A DNA stretch of 64,000 bases. It comes from Ichthyophonus hoferi (taxonomy: Eukaryota > Opisthokonta > Ichthyosporea > Ichthyophonida > Ichthyophonidae). The stretch covers positions 33,583 to 97,582 of the forward strand of contig NAOQ01000005.1 of NCBI GenBank assembly GCA_002751075.1, written 5' to 3'. Within the stretch, counting starts at the first letter, position 1, and the number at the start of each line of letters is the position of its first letter. The notes under the pieces were generated by a model. It was not told the origin of the DNA and made no database searches. It worked only from the letters and a program-made list of their open reading frames with translations. Below are positions 1 through 13,600 of this stretch, one piece after another. The position numbers and the translations under genes were made by a program.

Positions 1-88
1 TCTATCTATCTATCTATCTATGTATGTATGTATGTATGTATGTATGTATGTATGTATGTATGTATGTATGTATGTATGTATGTATGTA
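1..88. repeat. TATC/TATG tetranucleotide microsatellite
   Basis: Bases 1-20 are TATC repeats that switch to uninterrupted TATG repeats up to about base 88. The array runs off the left edge of the window, so its full length is unknown. The same TATG unit recurs inside introns further on (9100, 14340, 22410), so it is a common simple repeat of this genome. Confidence 0.95.
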
Positions 89-266
89 GGTATAATGTTT
101 GATACCTGTATGTATGTGTATATATATAGATATTTCCGTTGGATCACTTGCTCATTACTCGTCATGTGTGTCTACATATAAATATACCAACCAATATCTG
201 ATCACTCCTATATATACCAACCAGTGTGTATTCATATCTATATATACTAACCATCTATATTATTAG

Positions 267-395
267 CGGCTGGAGTTTATGCCCTCCTCCTCTCCAGCCA
301 TGCCTGAGAATATTGTGCGACATCCTAGTTTAGAAGTCCTAATGCTGGAAATAGCTAAAACCTTGGATGTGTACGGCCAGTTTGTTGATAAATAA
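267..395 (+). CDS. terminal coding exon of a gene beginning left of the window
   Basis: After a good 3' splice site (a TATTATTAG end at 258-266) there is an open stretch of 42 codons ending in TAA at 393-395. The translated end reads ...PENIVRHPSLEVLMLEIAK... and finishes ...YGQFVDK. Composition and codon use look like the real exons downstream, unlike the AT-rich flanks. I read it in phase 0 from CGG at 267, but the phase of the missing upstream exon is unknown. I do not recognise the family; the hydrophobic spacing (LEVLMLEIAKTL) suggests an amphipathic helix at the C-terminus. The earlier exons must lie before base 1. It could be a chance open frame, but the acceptor, the codon use and the clean stop argue against that. 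Confidence 0.5.
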   Translation, partial: RLEFMPSSSPAMPENIVRHPSLEVLMLEIAKTLDVYGQFVDK

Positions 396-1449
396 TCCGT
401 TTATTGTGGTTGTGTTGGTTTAAACTTACTTTTAAACATATATAGATATACCCTCTCTTACAGCAAACTGTCAATGTAGATATGTGCGATCCATATAGAT
501 AGAGATAGAGATGGCCTATATGTCATTGGACTAATTTATTTATTATTCCTAGAGTACCTCTTTTTTATCGTTATTAATTGTTGGTAAAGGACTAGTCATA
601 TATATTGTGTGGGCATGAATGTCAACGAATAGCATATGATTTATAGCTTTAATGCATGATTTATCACGCATGCGACTAGTATAATAATAGGACAGGATAT
701 CCTAATCATGTCTTTTAATTGGATGGCATTGATAGATCAAGATGCATGTTGTTGTAAACTTAATTATAACCCTAGGGCTTCCTGTCTCTTATCTTCCCAT
801 TGGATGCATCCCAGCAATGTGCTATATATGGCTCTAGTTATCATACTATGTACTCTATTAATAAGATTATAGACCACTAAAATATCATGTATGCATGTGG
901 TTACTATACATTAGGCTCTATGTTTAGATATAGTTACGAGGTATATGTTTGATAAGTAAATTTTATTATTGTATTAGATATCTAGTTATATTTAAATGGA
1001 ATATATGGAGCCTGTCTATTGAACCACATATATTACTGTAGAGATCAATGTATATATAACATATATACATGCTAATATTAGCTCTCCCACTTGCAATATA
1101 AACTGTATGTTAAAATACATAACTATGGCATATATATATATATATAGTTGTCCATGACCAGATAAACTGTATACTAGTCAAAAAAAAAATGTGATTTTGT
1201 AGAAAGGTTTAACAAATACGGTTAAAAAATAAAAATAAAAATGGCTTATTTACAATCATGATTGTAATAGAAGACAGTATAACTATAATAGTAAGGGTAT
1301 ATAGTATATTAATATAATTATAACAGTCATAGTATTTAGAATAATTGTAATTATAATAATATATAGTATCACTATAATAGTAATAGTATGGTATATTCAT
1401 AATAGGGGTAGTATATATTATAATTATAGCGGTAATGGTACTAACACAA

Positions 1450-1822
1450 TGCCAGCATCTAAGTTGCTAGTAGTAAATGCGGTTTCACTGTCAATGGACA
1501 TGAGGCGTCCGTCTTCTGCTTTATTTGAGCTGATGTCAAACTCCTCTAAAAGATTCCTTGACCTTTACTCTTCACTAGAATCGGAAGAGAGTTGTGCCTT
1601 TCCTTTTTTCTTGCCTACGGATCCCAATCTGGTTGCTGCGGCAATAGCTGTCTTGCGCTTTACTCTCGGTGCTGTAGGAGTAGTTACTGCTATAACTCCT
1701 CTTGAAAGCGGTAAAGAATAAAGTATGATACTTTATTACGCAACATTAAAAATCCAGATCCAGACTAAGTCTATGATTGCTAGTTATATAATTGTTGGTT
1801 CAGGTCAATACCTGTTGTCCGG
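1450..1822 (-). mobile_element. decayed copy of an unclassified repeat element (copy 1)
   Basis: About 370 bp here align by eye, in the same orientation, with 62305-62700. Shared features include the minus-strand words RNLLE and MSIDS, a run of basic residues, and a shared downstream tail around the word GATCCAG. Minus-strand coding character suggests that the element once carried a protein. The family is unknown to me. The copy is clearly broken and the two copies differ at many positions, so both are old. The plus-strand open frame over the same bases is an antisense shadow. Confidence 0.55.
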
Positions 1823-2229
1823 GTGATAAGCTTTTAAGCTAAACATATTGAATACATACTCGACCTAACTGTTATCTATCAGGTTGTCAGCAGCATTTGT
1901 CTAATTAAATATGTAGAGGATGATGCTATTTATTACGTATGTATCATCAATCACTATGTGTGATTAAAACGCAGATGACCAACATTATTAAAACCACAAT
2001 AAATTTACATGTTAGACTACACTAAACATCCAGTCCTAATTAAATATAATTAGTGACATCCTGTAATTAATCAATTGTCATTAATTAATGTCTAACTCTT
2101 AATTACCAATTGAAACCTCATTACAAACGCTACTGAGTATTTAGAGGTACAATACTACATGAACAATATTAATTTTTGTACAAGACATCTTAAAGTATTT
2201 ATTCTAGCACTTGTAAGGGCTGAAATATT

Positions 2230-2460
2230 TCAACGTATAATTATAATAGTAATAAGATAAGCCATAGCTGCAATAATAAGAGTATATAATCTAAATATAA
2301 TATTAATAGTAATAGTAGATGGTATAATTACAATAGTAACAATACCTAGTATAAATATAATAGTAATAGTAATAGTAATAGTAATAGTACGTGGTATAAT
2401 TTTATTAGTAATAATGTGTAGTATAAATATAGTAGTAATAGTCTATAGTATAGCAATCCT
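2230..2460. repeat. degenerate AT-rich short-period repeat (AATAGT type)
   Basis: Runs of AATAGT/ATAATA units with longer near-repeats of the form TAGTATAAATATAATAGTAATAG. A similar but less regular tract lies at 1260-1440, just before the decayed element at 1450. No coding content. Confidence 0.7.
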
Positions 2461-2993
2461 TTCTGATTTGTTTTACCCATTTCATATAAGCATCAACATA
2501 ATGACACTGTGTGAAATTAAATTTAAATTTATATAATTGCCTATTGATGGCATAATTAGGCTATATTGAAATTAATAAGCAACATATTTTCCCGTTTTTG
2601 TCTCTGTGCTGATTGCGTGAATCCTTCTTTTATCGTTTAATATAGTTCAAACACTTGATTATATAAAGTGATTAATATACAGGACCTGAATCGGACCTTG
2701 TAGAATCTATGACTAGACCAATGAGTTTCACATTATATAAATAAAAACTCGGTTGAGTATGTTGTGGGCGGAAAATATGAAATTATCAGTCAAAATCGCT
2801 ACTGATCGCAAATAGATTATAGATGTTATTTGTATAGCTCATATTAATGGTTAATCTAATTAATCTGGCTAATTTATAAAACCAATGATTAACTGTCATT
2901 TAATGACTAATTTTTCCTAAAAAGGTTAAAACGTGTAAATTATCCCACACAAATTCAATCAAACCCTAACGAGATTACTCATCCAGCCCTATC

Positions 2994-3001
2994 TATAAAT
3001 A
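2994..3001 (+). promoter_or_regulatory. TATA-like box upstream of PSMD11
   Basis: TATAAATA lies 200 bp before the PSMD11 start codon and is followed by a pyrimidine-rich stretch (CTCCCTTCCTGTCTTC at 3008-3023) that could hold the transcription start. In such an AT-rich genome this word is common, so only its position supports it. Confidence 0.3.
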
Positions 3002-3200
3002 GATATTCTCCCTTCCTGTCTTCTTGTATCTTGCATCATTTTAATTTTTGTTTTTATTGCAATTTGGTTACATATTTTTACCAAGTTGTATTGCACACTC
3101 TCACTTTTCTTTTTCTTTTTTATATTTTATTGTTATTATTTTAATAGGAGGGTGGGCGTGTTGTATTTTCTTATTCCTTTAGTAAAGTATAACATAAATC

Positions 3201-3685
3201 ATGGTGGGTGCTAATGATATTGAGAGAGCTACGGAGTTGGCTAAAACCTCTGCTCCTGCCGCTATAGCTTTGCTAGAAGCAGTGATTGCTGTGCATGTTG
3301 ATGATAAGAATGACCTTGAGACTATCAACAATACTGAGCAGGTACGTTTTAAGTATGTTGCATGTGTAGAAGTAAAATGATTGTTTCATTGTCGTTGCTA
3401 CCTCTATTGTGTTTAGTTTTATTCTCCCTCCTTTTAAACTTTATGTAATGTTTTTGATATTGTGAGGAGAATCAATGATGGTATTATTACCTTCCTTTTA
3501 TAAAAACATGCTAATCATTGAGTATAAGTTTACGAAATATATATATATGATAAAATAACGTAGACTTTGGCTATTTGAAAAGCAGGTAGTTTTATCGCGT
3601 TTTTTTATTTCCATTTTGTCCCTTTTCCTTCCTTCTCTTCCTTGTTATTTCATATATGTTATACATTTTTTTCTCTATTGTAGAG

Positions 3686-3725
<40 letters not shown>

Positions 3726-6700
3726 CTCCTTGTTTTCCTTTCCTTTCCTTCTTCTTCTTTCCTACAACCTGTATACACTCACCGTCCCTATATCTCATGG
3801 TTATATTATTTTTTATATTATTTTGTCTTCAAACATGTCCCCAATACCTTTTTTATTGTTTCGTTTATATGTACATATACCCTCATCTCTAGTTACTTAT
3901 TGTGATAACGTAGCAAATCATTCCTCATTATTACACCTGTCCAATACCTGTATCAGTCCTTTATAATACTTTTCTAATTATTTAGCTAGTTGTTTGGGGG
4001 TGTATGTACATGTTTGTATATTTTTGAATATCCTCTTTAGTAATTTGTATGAATTATAGTGCACCTAGCTATATACCATATGCTGTTTATATATGTATGT
4101 ATGTCTCGAGTAGTATAACGGTAATAATTATAAATAATACATAGTTGGTTTCACTTTTACATGCGTATGTGGTTTTTTATTAACCTTCTCCTTTCTTGCA
4201 TGCCATCATACCTTTCTACTACCATACACCATGTTGTACATGCATTATACCATCACACTACCATACACTCATGCACATATATATGTACCCAGGCGCTATA
4301 CAAGCTGGGCCAGCTGTATACCACTCAAGGCAAGGAGGGTAATAATAAACTTGGAGTAATGATTAAGAGTGTGAGACCCTTCCTGGTGCACCTCTCAAAG
4401 GCCAAGTCAGGAAAATTGGTATGGATGGTGGGAGGGTATGGTGTATAGAAGATAGATATAGGATCTAAACATACCTATAACAAGAAATATTTTGTTTTTT
4501 TTAGTAAAGGTTATTATACTGTTTATTTCTCTGTGCCAATTCCTTAACACTATCACTTGGTATAGAATTGGCTATTGATCTTTTAAACAAGCATTCTTAT
4601 AGGGAAGAGGGAGAGATAGAGGTTACATGTTGATTGGTGCAAAAAAAAAAAAAAGCAGATGTATAAATATAGGCAAGTACTATAAATATATGTGTATTAT
4701 GAGCGATCTTAAGTCATGTGACTAACCTTTTATCAACCAATCAGATCAGGTCACTGATGGGTCAGTACCTCGATATGGAAATAGCAGTACCCGAGGAGGC
4801 TGTTGCTATGTGTGAGGAGAGTATTGACTGGTGTAAGGTGTGTATGGATGTGTTTATTGATTAAATATATGGCTGATTTTAGTCTATATTTGGCAGTGTA
4901 GTACTTTCATGTTTTTATTGTGTTGGTGTGTAATATATCATATTTTATTATGGTGTATTATATTTCATTATACTCGATTATATTATATATTATGGTATAA
5001 TATATTGCATTATATTTTATTGTATGATATAGTTTTGGGCGAATGCAATGATTAGATAATATGTATTTATAGTATGTTGACCTCTACCCCGCCCCGTTAG
5101 TTTTTAATGATTATTTTCCTCTATGGTAATTTTGAGCGATATAAAAGCAGATATGAACTAATAAAGCATTAATTATTAAATGTCGCCCAATGCGAAATGG
5201 GGCGAAGTACTTTTAAGTAAATATATCTTGGTCCAGCTCTATAAACATTGGTTTTTTTGCATTTTTTTCTCTAAAATGAAAATGCCTACATTATATACTA
5301 AATGAGTGTAGAATGGCCTTTTATCTTTTATATATATATATGGAAACACGCAGTAAGAAGAACTTGCATGGTTAGAATATAGTAAATATTAATAACCATT
5401 TGGGATTGGATAATTATATGGCAATGTGTGAGTCATATGAAATGCATCATAATTCATTGGTATGTGGGTAGATACAAAAAGTTTATGCATATATATGTAT
5501 TTATGCATGATGTTAGATCTACCCGGCAATGAATATAGTAGTGATGTCAGAGAATAACCTATGTAGGCCAATATGTACACAGACTCTTACATTGATATTT
5601 ATACGAGTATGACTATTAGTAATAGTATGGGTTGTCATCTAAAAAAAGCCAATGACAATGATTCTAACATGTTTGCCATGGCGATAATGTAATGACAGAA
5701 CGAGAAGAGAACCTTTTTACGACAAGCTCTGGAGGCTAGGCTTATAGCCCTACACTTGGATAACAAGAATTACCCTCAGGTAGGGAAAGGTGTCGACTGT
5801 ATGGATCTTATTCCTTTTTCGTTCTCTTACTGGTTCTCTCGGCTAGCCCACTATTTCACATATCCAATGATATCCTATATTTCCTTAGCATATATATCTA
5901 TATGTCCAGCTCACACCAACCGCTAGACTAGTGTGACGTGTGTGCAGGACTATCATTTATCTATGAATAGACTTAACTGAGGCCTATCAATGTTGTGTGT
6001 TAAAACTGACCCATCAGGATCGATCGCAGTCTTGTCTTTTAACTTTCTCTTTTAAAATATAAAAAGGTGTGATCACTGGTCTTTTTACATATGTAGTACC
6101 TACTATTAAAAGTCTAAAATATCTACATGTTTTACTGTTGATTGGATCAGTATTTTAGTGACGTATATCTTAGAGATATTCTATGTTGAATATTGGTTAT
6201 CTAAGTATATATAATTATATTTAGTGATATATTTTAGGGCATAAGGCTGTATATATGTTAATTTTTAATTGAAGTGTATGAGTGAAAGAAAGTATCTTAA
6301 GGGAGAAACAATCATTTAAACCTATTAATCCTAGTGGTGGGTGATAGAGTAGACGCATGATAAGTATTTAATATACACTATGACACTTAATTGAAAATTT
6401 ATTCTTGACCACTCATTGGGTAATAGGCTCTACGGTTAACCAATGAGCTGGTGAGAGAACTAAAGAAACTAGATGACAAGGCCCTATTGGTGGAGGTACA
6501 GCTGTTGGAATCTAAGGTATATGGCTGTACTTGTTGTTTGTTTAGATATGTTGCGTCCTATCCCTTTTCACTCTTCTTTCTCTAACGATTATCTGTGTGT
6601 CTCTTTGACACGGCTTAAAATATCTCTTTTTTATTGGTTAGGTTACAAGGATGCTCTTCTATGCATGCATGTATATATTTGTGTCTGTATGTATCCGGTT

Positions 6701-9344
6701 GCTCCGTATAAGGAGCACTAATACCAAGTACAATGCTATTGATTTATTGAATCATACTTACAACCTATGGTCTATGACAGCAGTAAACCTCCTCACTTCG
6801 ATTGTCGATTGGAACCAATCCAATAACAACCATATATATATCTGCCAATAACCATGTACCCCATCGCCCACAGGCCTATCATGCTCTACGTAACTTACCC
6901 AAGGCACGCGCAGCCCTGACCTCAGGCCGAACCTCGGCTAATGCTATCTACTGTCCCCCTAGTCTCCAGGGTATGTATACTAGGGGGACATGATGGGATT
7001 GGATTATTTGTACCTCCGCTTGCATTTATCGATTATCCATTGATCCTTTCATTTGATTAGTTACACTTAACTATTTGCGCGTCTGCTTATTTAGGCACAT
7101 CCTTATATACATATCAATTTGTTCTTGATATAAAAATAAGCAATTGATTACTGTCTTATATTTTATTATTACTCGGCCTACTAATATGAATAAACGGCTA
7201 ATTTACATTATTAGACTTAAGTAACTATGAGGAAAATATTCACCCCACATTCAGAACAACATAACACTATAAACGAGACTTCTCGTAAAGGGTCTCGTCA
7301 AGTAAAATATACATTGTTTGTATTATATCACAACCTTGTGTCCTCCAACCAGCCAACATGACCTATACCAAACCAATACACTTCCTTTTTCTGTACTATC
7401 CCTCCTACAATTAGGGGCCCTTGATCTGCAAAGTGGGATCCTACATGCCGAAGAGAAGGACTACAAGACAGCTTACAGCTACTTCTACGAAGCCTTTGAG
7501 GGCTTTGACTCTATTGAACATAAGTTTGCTTGCTCATCTCTCAAGTATATGTTGCTGTGTAAGATCATGCTGGGACTGCCCGAGGTACGGTTCCTATTGG
7601 CTATATCTACTATATCCACTCATCGTATTGGTGGTTTTTAAAAGTTTATTGTTATTTGTCTTAAGAATGATTGGATAAATTGATATTAATGCGACCTTTA
7701 TAATAATTAATTATCAGAATGTTCAAGAAAGGCATGAAAGGTAGGAATGTAATTGGAATATATACTGTGCAAAGTGGTAAACGGCTGTACACGATGCACT
7801 AAGTATACTAGCATGAGTCTTCTATGTTGTTTTGCCTGCAATAGTGACTAACCAGTGCAGGGCATATAGTTGACCTGTCAATAATATATCTTGATTAAAT
7901 TGGTCGACAAATGAAGCGTGAGGTTTAAATTATTAACCGAATTACATAGGAAAAACACTAGCAAAAATGAAAGGTTATGAGCTTGGATTGAATGATATGT
8001 GACTGGGCTTGGATAGTTTATAAGACACAAAGCACTAGATTTGATTGGTATTAAACCATTGTGTTATTTACTATACCTTTTTAACCGAGTAATGTGATTG
8101 GATGCTACAGATTAATGTACTGTTTTATTACAATTCCATATACATATACAGACGTAGTTATTATATCTGTCATTATTATACATGGTCTAAGACAATTTTA
8201 AGGAACTATTACGGATAGTAAATGTAAATGTAATTTCTCCCTTATTCATCTATCCTTTACTATGATAGTATACTTATTTTTATCTCTCACCTCCCATTCG
8301 CCTATCCTTTGAATAGGATGTTCACAGTATTATCAGTGGTAAGCTAGCCCTTAAATATAGCGGGTCGCATATTGATTCAATGAGGGTCATTGCAACCGCC
8401 CATGGCAACCGATCCCTCAAGGAATTTGAGAGTGTGTTAAAGAAGTATCAGACAGAGGTAGGTGTATATGTGAATATTAGTATGGATATAGTATGGATAT
8501 ATGCATTATAGTCTACAGTGTATATGTATATAGGTATGCATATTTACACTCCACTGATACCTATATATTATTACCTTTAAGCTGATCTTATTGGTTCACA
8601 CAGTTGTCTGAGGACCCCATCATCCAATCACATCTGGCCGATCTATACGGCACTATGTTGGAACAGAACTTATGTCGTCTGATTGAGCCCTTCTCACGCA
8701 TTGAAGTGTCCCATATTGCCAAGTGGGTGTTGTTGCTATAATATGGGATGGTTTGTGTATGTATATGCCTTTAGAACTATACACCGGCATGCATGTATGC
8801 ATATGATTTTATTTGTTTCTCTTTCTTTTTTCTCTTTCTCTTTTCCGTGACCAACCACTTACCAGGCAATTTGTCTAACTATCCATCTAACATCTATGCA
8901 CATCTTTTATCTCCAGGCTGATCAACCTATCAGAGAAAGTGGTGGAAGATAAACTGTCAAAGATGATTCTTGATCATAAGTTTACTGGCATCTTAGACCA
9001 AGGTATCAATCATATGCTTTGCCATTTGATTGATCTACATTCTATTCCCTTTTTCCTTTTCTTTTTTCCTAATCACTAGGGGCGGAAGGTATATGTGTGT
9101 ATGTATGTATGTATGTATGTGGGTATGTAAAATATTCTTAAAAATACTAAAAAAAAATATATGATAAATAAACGATTTATACTATTAATTACTAACATTG
9201 TTATATTTATATATAGGTGCCGGATGCTTGATTGTGTATGATAGGGCAGAAGCAGACAAACCCTACGAACTCAGTCTTGACACAATGGCCAGTCTAAGCA
9301 AGGTGGTAGACTCGCTTTACCTTAAGGCTCAGCGTCTGTCATAA
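3201..9344 (+). CDS. PSMD11: 26S proteasome lid subunit Rpn6/PSMD11
   Basis: Lid subunit that clamps the proteasome core to the regulatory particle. Eleven exons: 3201-3341, 4293-4418, 4745-4837, 5699-5779, 6427-6516, 6874-6970, 7415-7584, 8317-8457, 8604-8722, 8917-9002, 9217-9344. All junctions are GT-AG and all phases agree. The joined frame is 423 residues, against 422 in human PSMD11. Family blocks are obvious: [77 protein letters not shown], and the C-terminal PCI region with [33 protein letters not shown] and SKVVDSLY. The N-terminal half is the usual TPR-like solenoid, the C-terminal part the PCI winged helix. The start ATG at 3201 gives an N-terminus of normal length. Nothing is missing or odd. 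Confidence 0.97.
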
Positions 9345-10614
9345 TGGGGCGGCTGCGTGCTGGTAGAGATATATATGTGTACAGCTATGGTTTACTGCAT
9401 AGGTAGAATGGTCGGCCTATGGCGTAAAAATACTAAAAAATATTAAAAAAAAATAGTTACTAGGGATACTCCCTTGTGGCTGTGGTGAAAGGATGCCTTT
9501 TGTGGTTGGGTTTGCGCATGTGAATGGCTAGGAACTATGAAATCTTATGTAACGAAATCTATTTGCGCTTTTAACCTTGGAATTCTTTAATGTTTTGGAA
9601 TACGTATAGGAAGACAAGGTTATTATAAATGCTTATTATTGATGTTTCAGTTCAATTGGATAGTTTAATGTAACTCGGATTAAATTTTATTTGTGTAGAC
9701 TATTTGGGAATGACACATACCACCTGCTAAAAATAATTAAGGTATAAAATATAAAATATGCGATTTTACCCCCTCCTTCAGTGGAATTAAAATGTCAATG
9801 AAAATGTAATTGAACTATAAGCTTCTAGTCCTTGACGAAGGATGAAGGATAGTTTAGGTCAGGCTCTGAGCTTAATCTTTAGAGACCCGTAATCCACTTA
9901 CTTGTGTTTTTACTATTATTGTTGTTATTGTTAGGAAAAGGTGGTGTTATGGTTTATTGTACAGCTTAATGTGTTATATTTACCACTACTGAATATTGGG
10001 TGTATGATACGATGCAGTCAATTCTCTCATTATATTAATCAGGCAAATAAAATAGATTGATACAATAATAAAATGCAAAATAGGTGCGATAATCGATTAT
10101 CCTATATATTTGTTGTTGCTATGGCTGAAATGCATTTCCGTAATCAGATTCCAATTATTATTTCTCCGATTCTAAATGAAATAAAATTAGATCTACGAAT
10201 AAATTTATTTATTCTAATTGTAAATCTTAATTATGCATACCACAGATCTATATTTAATTAATCAACCTAATTATAGAAACTGTATATGCTATTTTAAGAT
10301 TATCGATGACATTGGGATTATATTACATAATATACTATGATATAGCCTAATATTATATAACTAGAAATAAGGTCTTTGTTACCCGTTCAGCCAATCTAGT
10401 CGTACATCAACATATATATTCCAAAACTTCCCCTCGTGGATTTTTTATATACTATATTTTGTACTATATATTTTATAACTATTAAATATTATAAAACCTG
10501 CACCGCTGTCGTCTGGTTTATGACCAAATACAATTAGTTGCTTTTATTATTATACTGTTTAATGTTATATTTTTATAATAATGAACTTATGATTTTCAAA
10601 TAACATCGGTAAAG
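9345..10614. other. intergenic spacer
   Basis: AT-rich spacer between PSMD11 and the kinase gene. Contains A-rich short repeats near 9420-9455 and a possible polyadenylation word AATAAA at 10046. No exon, RNA gene or repeat element recognised. The open frame at 10073-10261 has no family resemblance and intergenic base composition. Confidence 0.6.
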
Positions 10615-13600
10615 ATGTGTGCCGATGAATATTGGGAGCAACGCCAAGGGCCTGGAAACAATGATAATCAAAATATAAATACTCGCGGAAGAGGAGAAAA
10701 TAATTATCCTGGGAGAAGCAATTTTTATAAGAGAGGTGGTGAAGGGAATGATTATCAAAATCAGAGAGGAGGAAGAGGGTATGAGGGTATGGGTGGTCCC
10801 AATAAATTTGGAATGGGTAATTGGGAACGAGAACATGGAGAGAAGCATAACCCTTGGCTAGAGAATGAACAAAGAGATTCCCGTGCTCCAATTCTGAACA
10901 ACTTGCCTACCTTTCCTCGTGGTCCTACCTCTCCCCCTGAACCCACTGGGTATAACGAGAGGATGATTGGGCGTAATTCCACGCAGGGGTCTGGGTATGC
11001 TCCAGTAAACAGCAACACAGGCCAATTCACTAGCACTAGAAATCCAAATTTTGGATGGCCAGACGCTCAACAAAAAAACTTGCCACTGCATCAACATCAA
11101 CCCAACCCTCACAACACATTTAGTAACCCTCTACCGATACACACAGAAAAACGTCCCTGGGAAGCAAATGAAAACGCACATGATAGCTATAGAGCGTATA
11201 AACAGGAGGGATCCTCACGGCCTGACGGGGAGGAGAAGGGCCGGGCAAGTCGTGGTGGTAATACTAGGGGGTTCGGCTCTAGGGAGAAAACCTTCGATAG
11301 AGGTCAAACTAGCCCACAACAGACTCCACCTGGTCTATTAGGAGATGGACGTGAGTGAATTGGTACCCCCTCTCCACCATACATCTACACTTGTACATCT
11401 ATATGTGCACACATGCTTGCCATCATATAGTATGAAAACGGTATGCTGTACTTTTAACAAACAATACAAGTATATATATATATATACATGCCCGTATATA
11501 AACAGACAGGTATGTTTCTGTATATACATATATGCAAACACATTTATTGCACCAATACCCTCTCCCCTCTGTTATATTTTGTTGCTCTTTCCTCTTTCTC
11601 CGCCCTGCTTTACTGTAATTTCACCCCTTCTCTTATTGGCACCCCCTCCTATACACAGAATCTCGACAAGTATGGCAGCCTAATCCTATACAGCCCCCTC
11701 AACCTCCAAATTACCAACCATTTCTCCCAGCACCATCTCTACCTCAACCACCACCGCCCTATACCTTTGACCGTAATTTAGCATTAAATCCCCACTATGC
11801 CCCTCAGGGTAGGGCCCAATCGCGGCCTCCCGTTCCACCTCAGCCCCCTTTTCAACCAATAGCACCACCCCCATCCTTTCCAAATATGATACAATTGCCA
11901 TTAGGACCCCCTAAAATGAGGGCAGACTTTAACCAGATTAATGAATATTTGCATACCTCCCCTGTGATCTCCTACAACCCATCCTCTAATCAGGCCCCTC
12001 CTGTTCCTCCCCCTAGACCAATGGAAGGGCCCCCACCCCGTGACTACCCCCTACAAGCACCTATACCTCCCCCTGGCCTACCTCCCTTCTCCCTCTCCTT
12101 CCCTCCCTTCCCGCCGCTACCTACTACCCCCTACCCACCTCTTGGTCCTGTGACCAATCAACAGCCTCCTATAGATATACAGCCTCCTCCACCAATAGGA
12201 GAGAGGAAAGATGATGAAAAGATTGTACCTAGGCCACCACTACCGTAAGAGGGAGGGGTTTTATTGGACGGTGGGAGGGGAGGGACGGTTAATTCTGTAT
12301 ATATATATATATATGAACAAGGAAGGGAAGGGAGTATATAGATTACATTAATATATACACCATCATACACTACACCGTACACCATAACTAACATACAGCC
12401 ACTTACCTTAATCTAACCTGTCCTTTCTCATAGTCGCCTTCCTCACGTACAAAAGACATGGGGGTCTGGGAGTGTCAATAACTATCACATCATTGAGAAG
12501 ATAGGAGAGGGCATGTATGGGTAGGTCCAGTGGGTGGATTGCCGGGTACTTACTATGAGTGTAGTAGTAATAGTAACAAAGAAAATGGTATTAATTTAAG
12601 TTGGTGTATGTGTATGTGTATGTGTATGTGCGTGTGATCAAATTGTTTTTTATAGTAATGCATTGATCAATCTGGTCTGATTAATACGTGTTTCTCATTG
12701 GCGCCAATTTTTTACTATAGTTGATCATGATGCTAGGTGGAAGTGGTGGTTTTGGTGGTCTAGGATTGGGTACTGCCCTATATATATAGGCTTAGATAGG
12801 CGTGTCTGCTTGACTGTCTATCAGTATACAATTATGAGTGTGATTGTATAACCATACCATATATAAGTGCTTAGGTATGTCTAAATAGGTGGCTGTCCAA
12901 TAATAAGGGCGATAACGTCGGGACAATACAGATTACACACAACCAATCCTAGATAGTCAAATACGTTTGCTATCATATATATACATATAGAGAGTTTAGT
13001 AAGGAGATAAAAAGAAATCGTTTAGATCAGACAAATGTGGGACCTAATTGGGTGTAAGTCATTTTGTTTTGATTCTACTTTTACTTATTTTCTTTAATTT
13101 TAAATTGGAATTTAACGTTATTCTTGTTATTGTCACGGATAGGTAGTTATGTTATTATTTTTTATATTCATGAAAATACCCACTCAGCTGCCCTTTTTAC
13201 ATTATCTTTCTAAAAAATTAAAGATCTAACCCAGCATGATTTTTTGGTAGTTAAAATACTTGAAAATGATTGGCCTTGGGCCATTCTCTTACCATCTTTA
13301 TATATTTACATTGATATCTTTGTTGTCCAATCACCTTCTATGGTCTCCTCTTCAGCTCTTCTTCTATTGGTCCATGCCCCTCTGTTAGTCTCTATGTGGA
13401 GCTAATAGATAGGCAATGTGAGTGGTGGGTCTTAAGCAATAATAATGTACTACTACCAACAGGCACGTTTACAAGGCCATCAGTCAGAAGACCAAAGAGG
13501 TGGTAGCTCTGAAGCGGATCCGATTGGAGATAAATCACCTGGGGGTATGATAGGTGTAGTGATGTGTGGGTGTGTGTGATAGTAATAGCATATATGTAAT

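Larger units (their letters stand above)
396..3200. other. intergenic spacer
   Basis: Spacer between the partial gene on the left and PSMD11. It holds a decayed repeat element (1450-1822), AT-rich short-period repeats (1209-1440 and 2230-2460) and the PSMD11 upstream region. I see no other coding exon or RNA gene. Confidence 0.7.

Noticed and set aside
1449-1721. Plus-strand frame of 90 codons
   Set aside because: Antisense to the decayed repeat element; the coding character and the match with the second copy are on the minus strand.
4104-4125. tRNA-like start, CTCGAGTAGTATAACGGTAA
   Set aside because: It resembles the 5' part of an Asp/Glu tRNA, but no anticodon stem, B box or closing stem follows.
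10565-11112. Minus-strand frames of 84-108 codons
   Set aside because: Antisense shadows of the Gly/Arg-rich first exon of the kinase.
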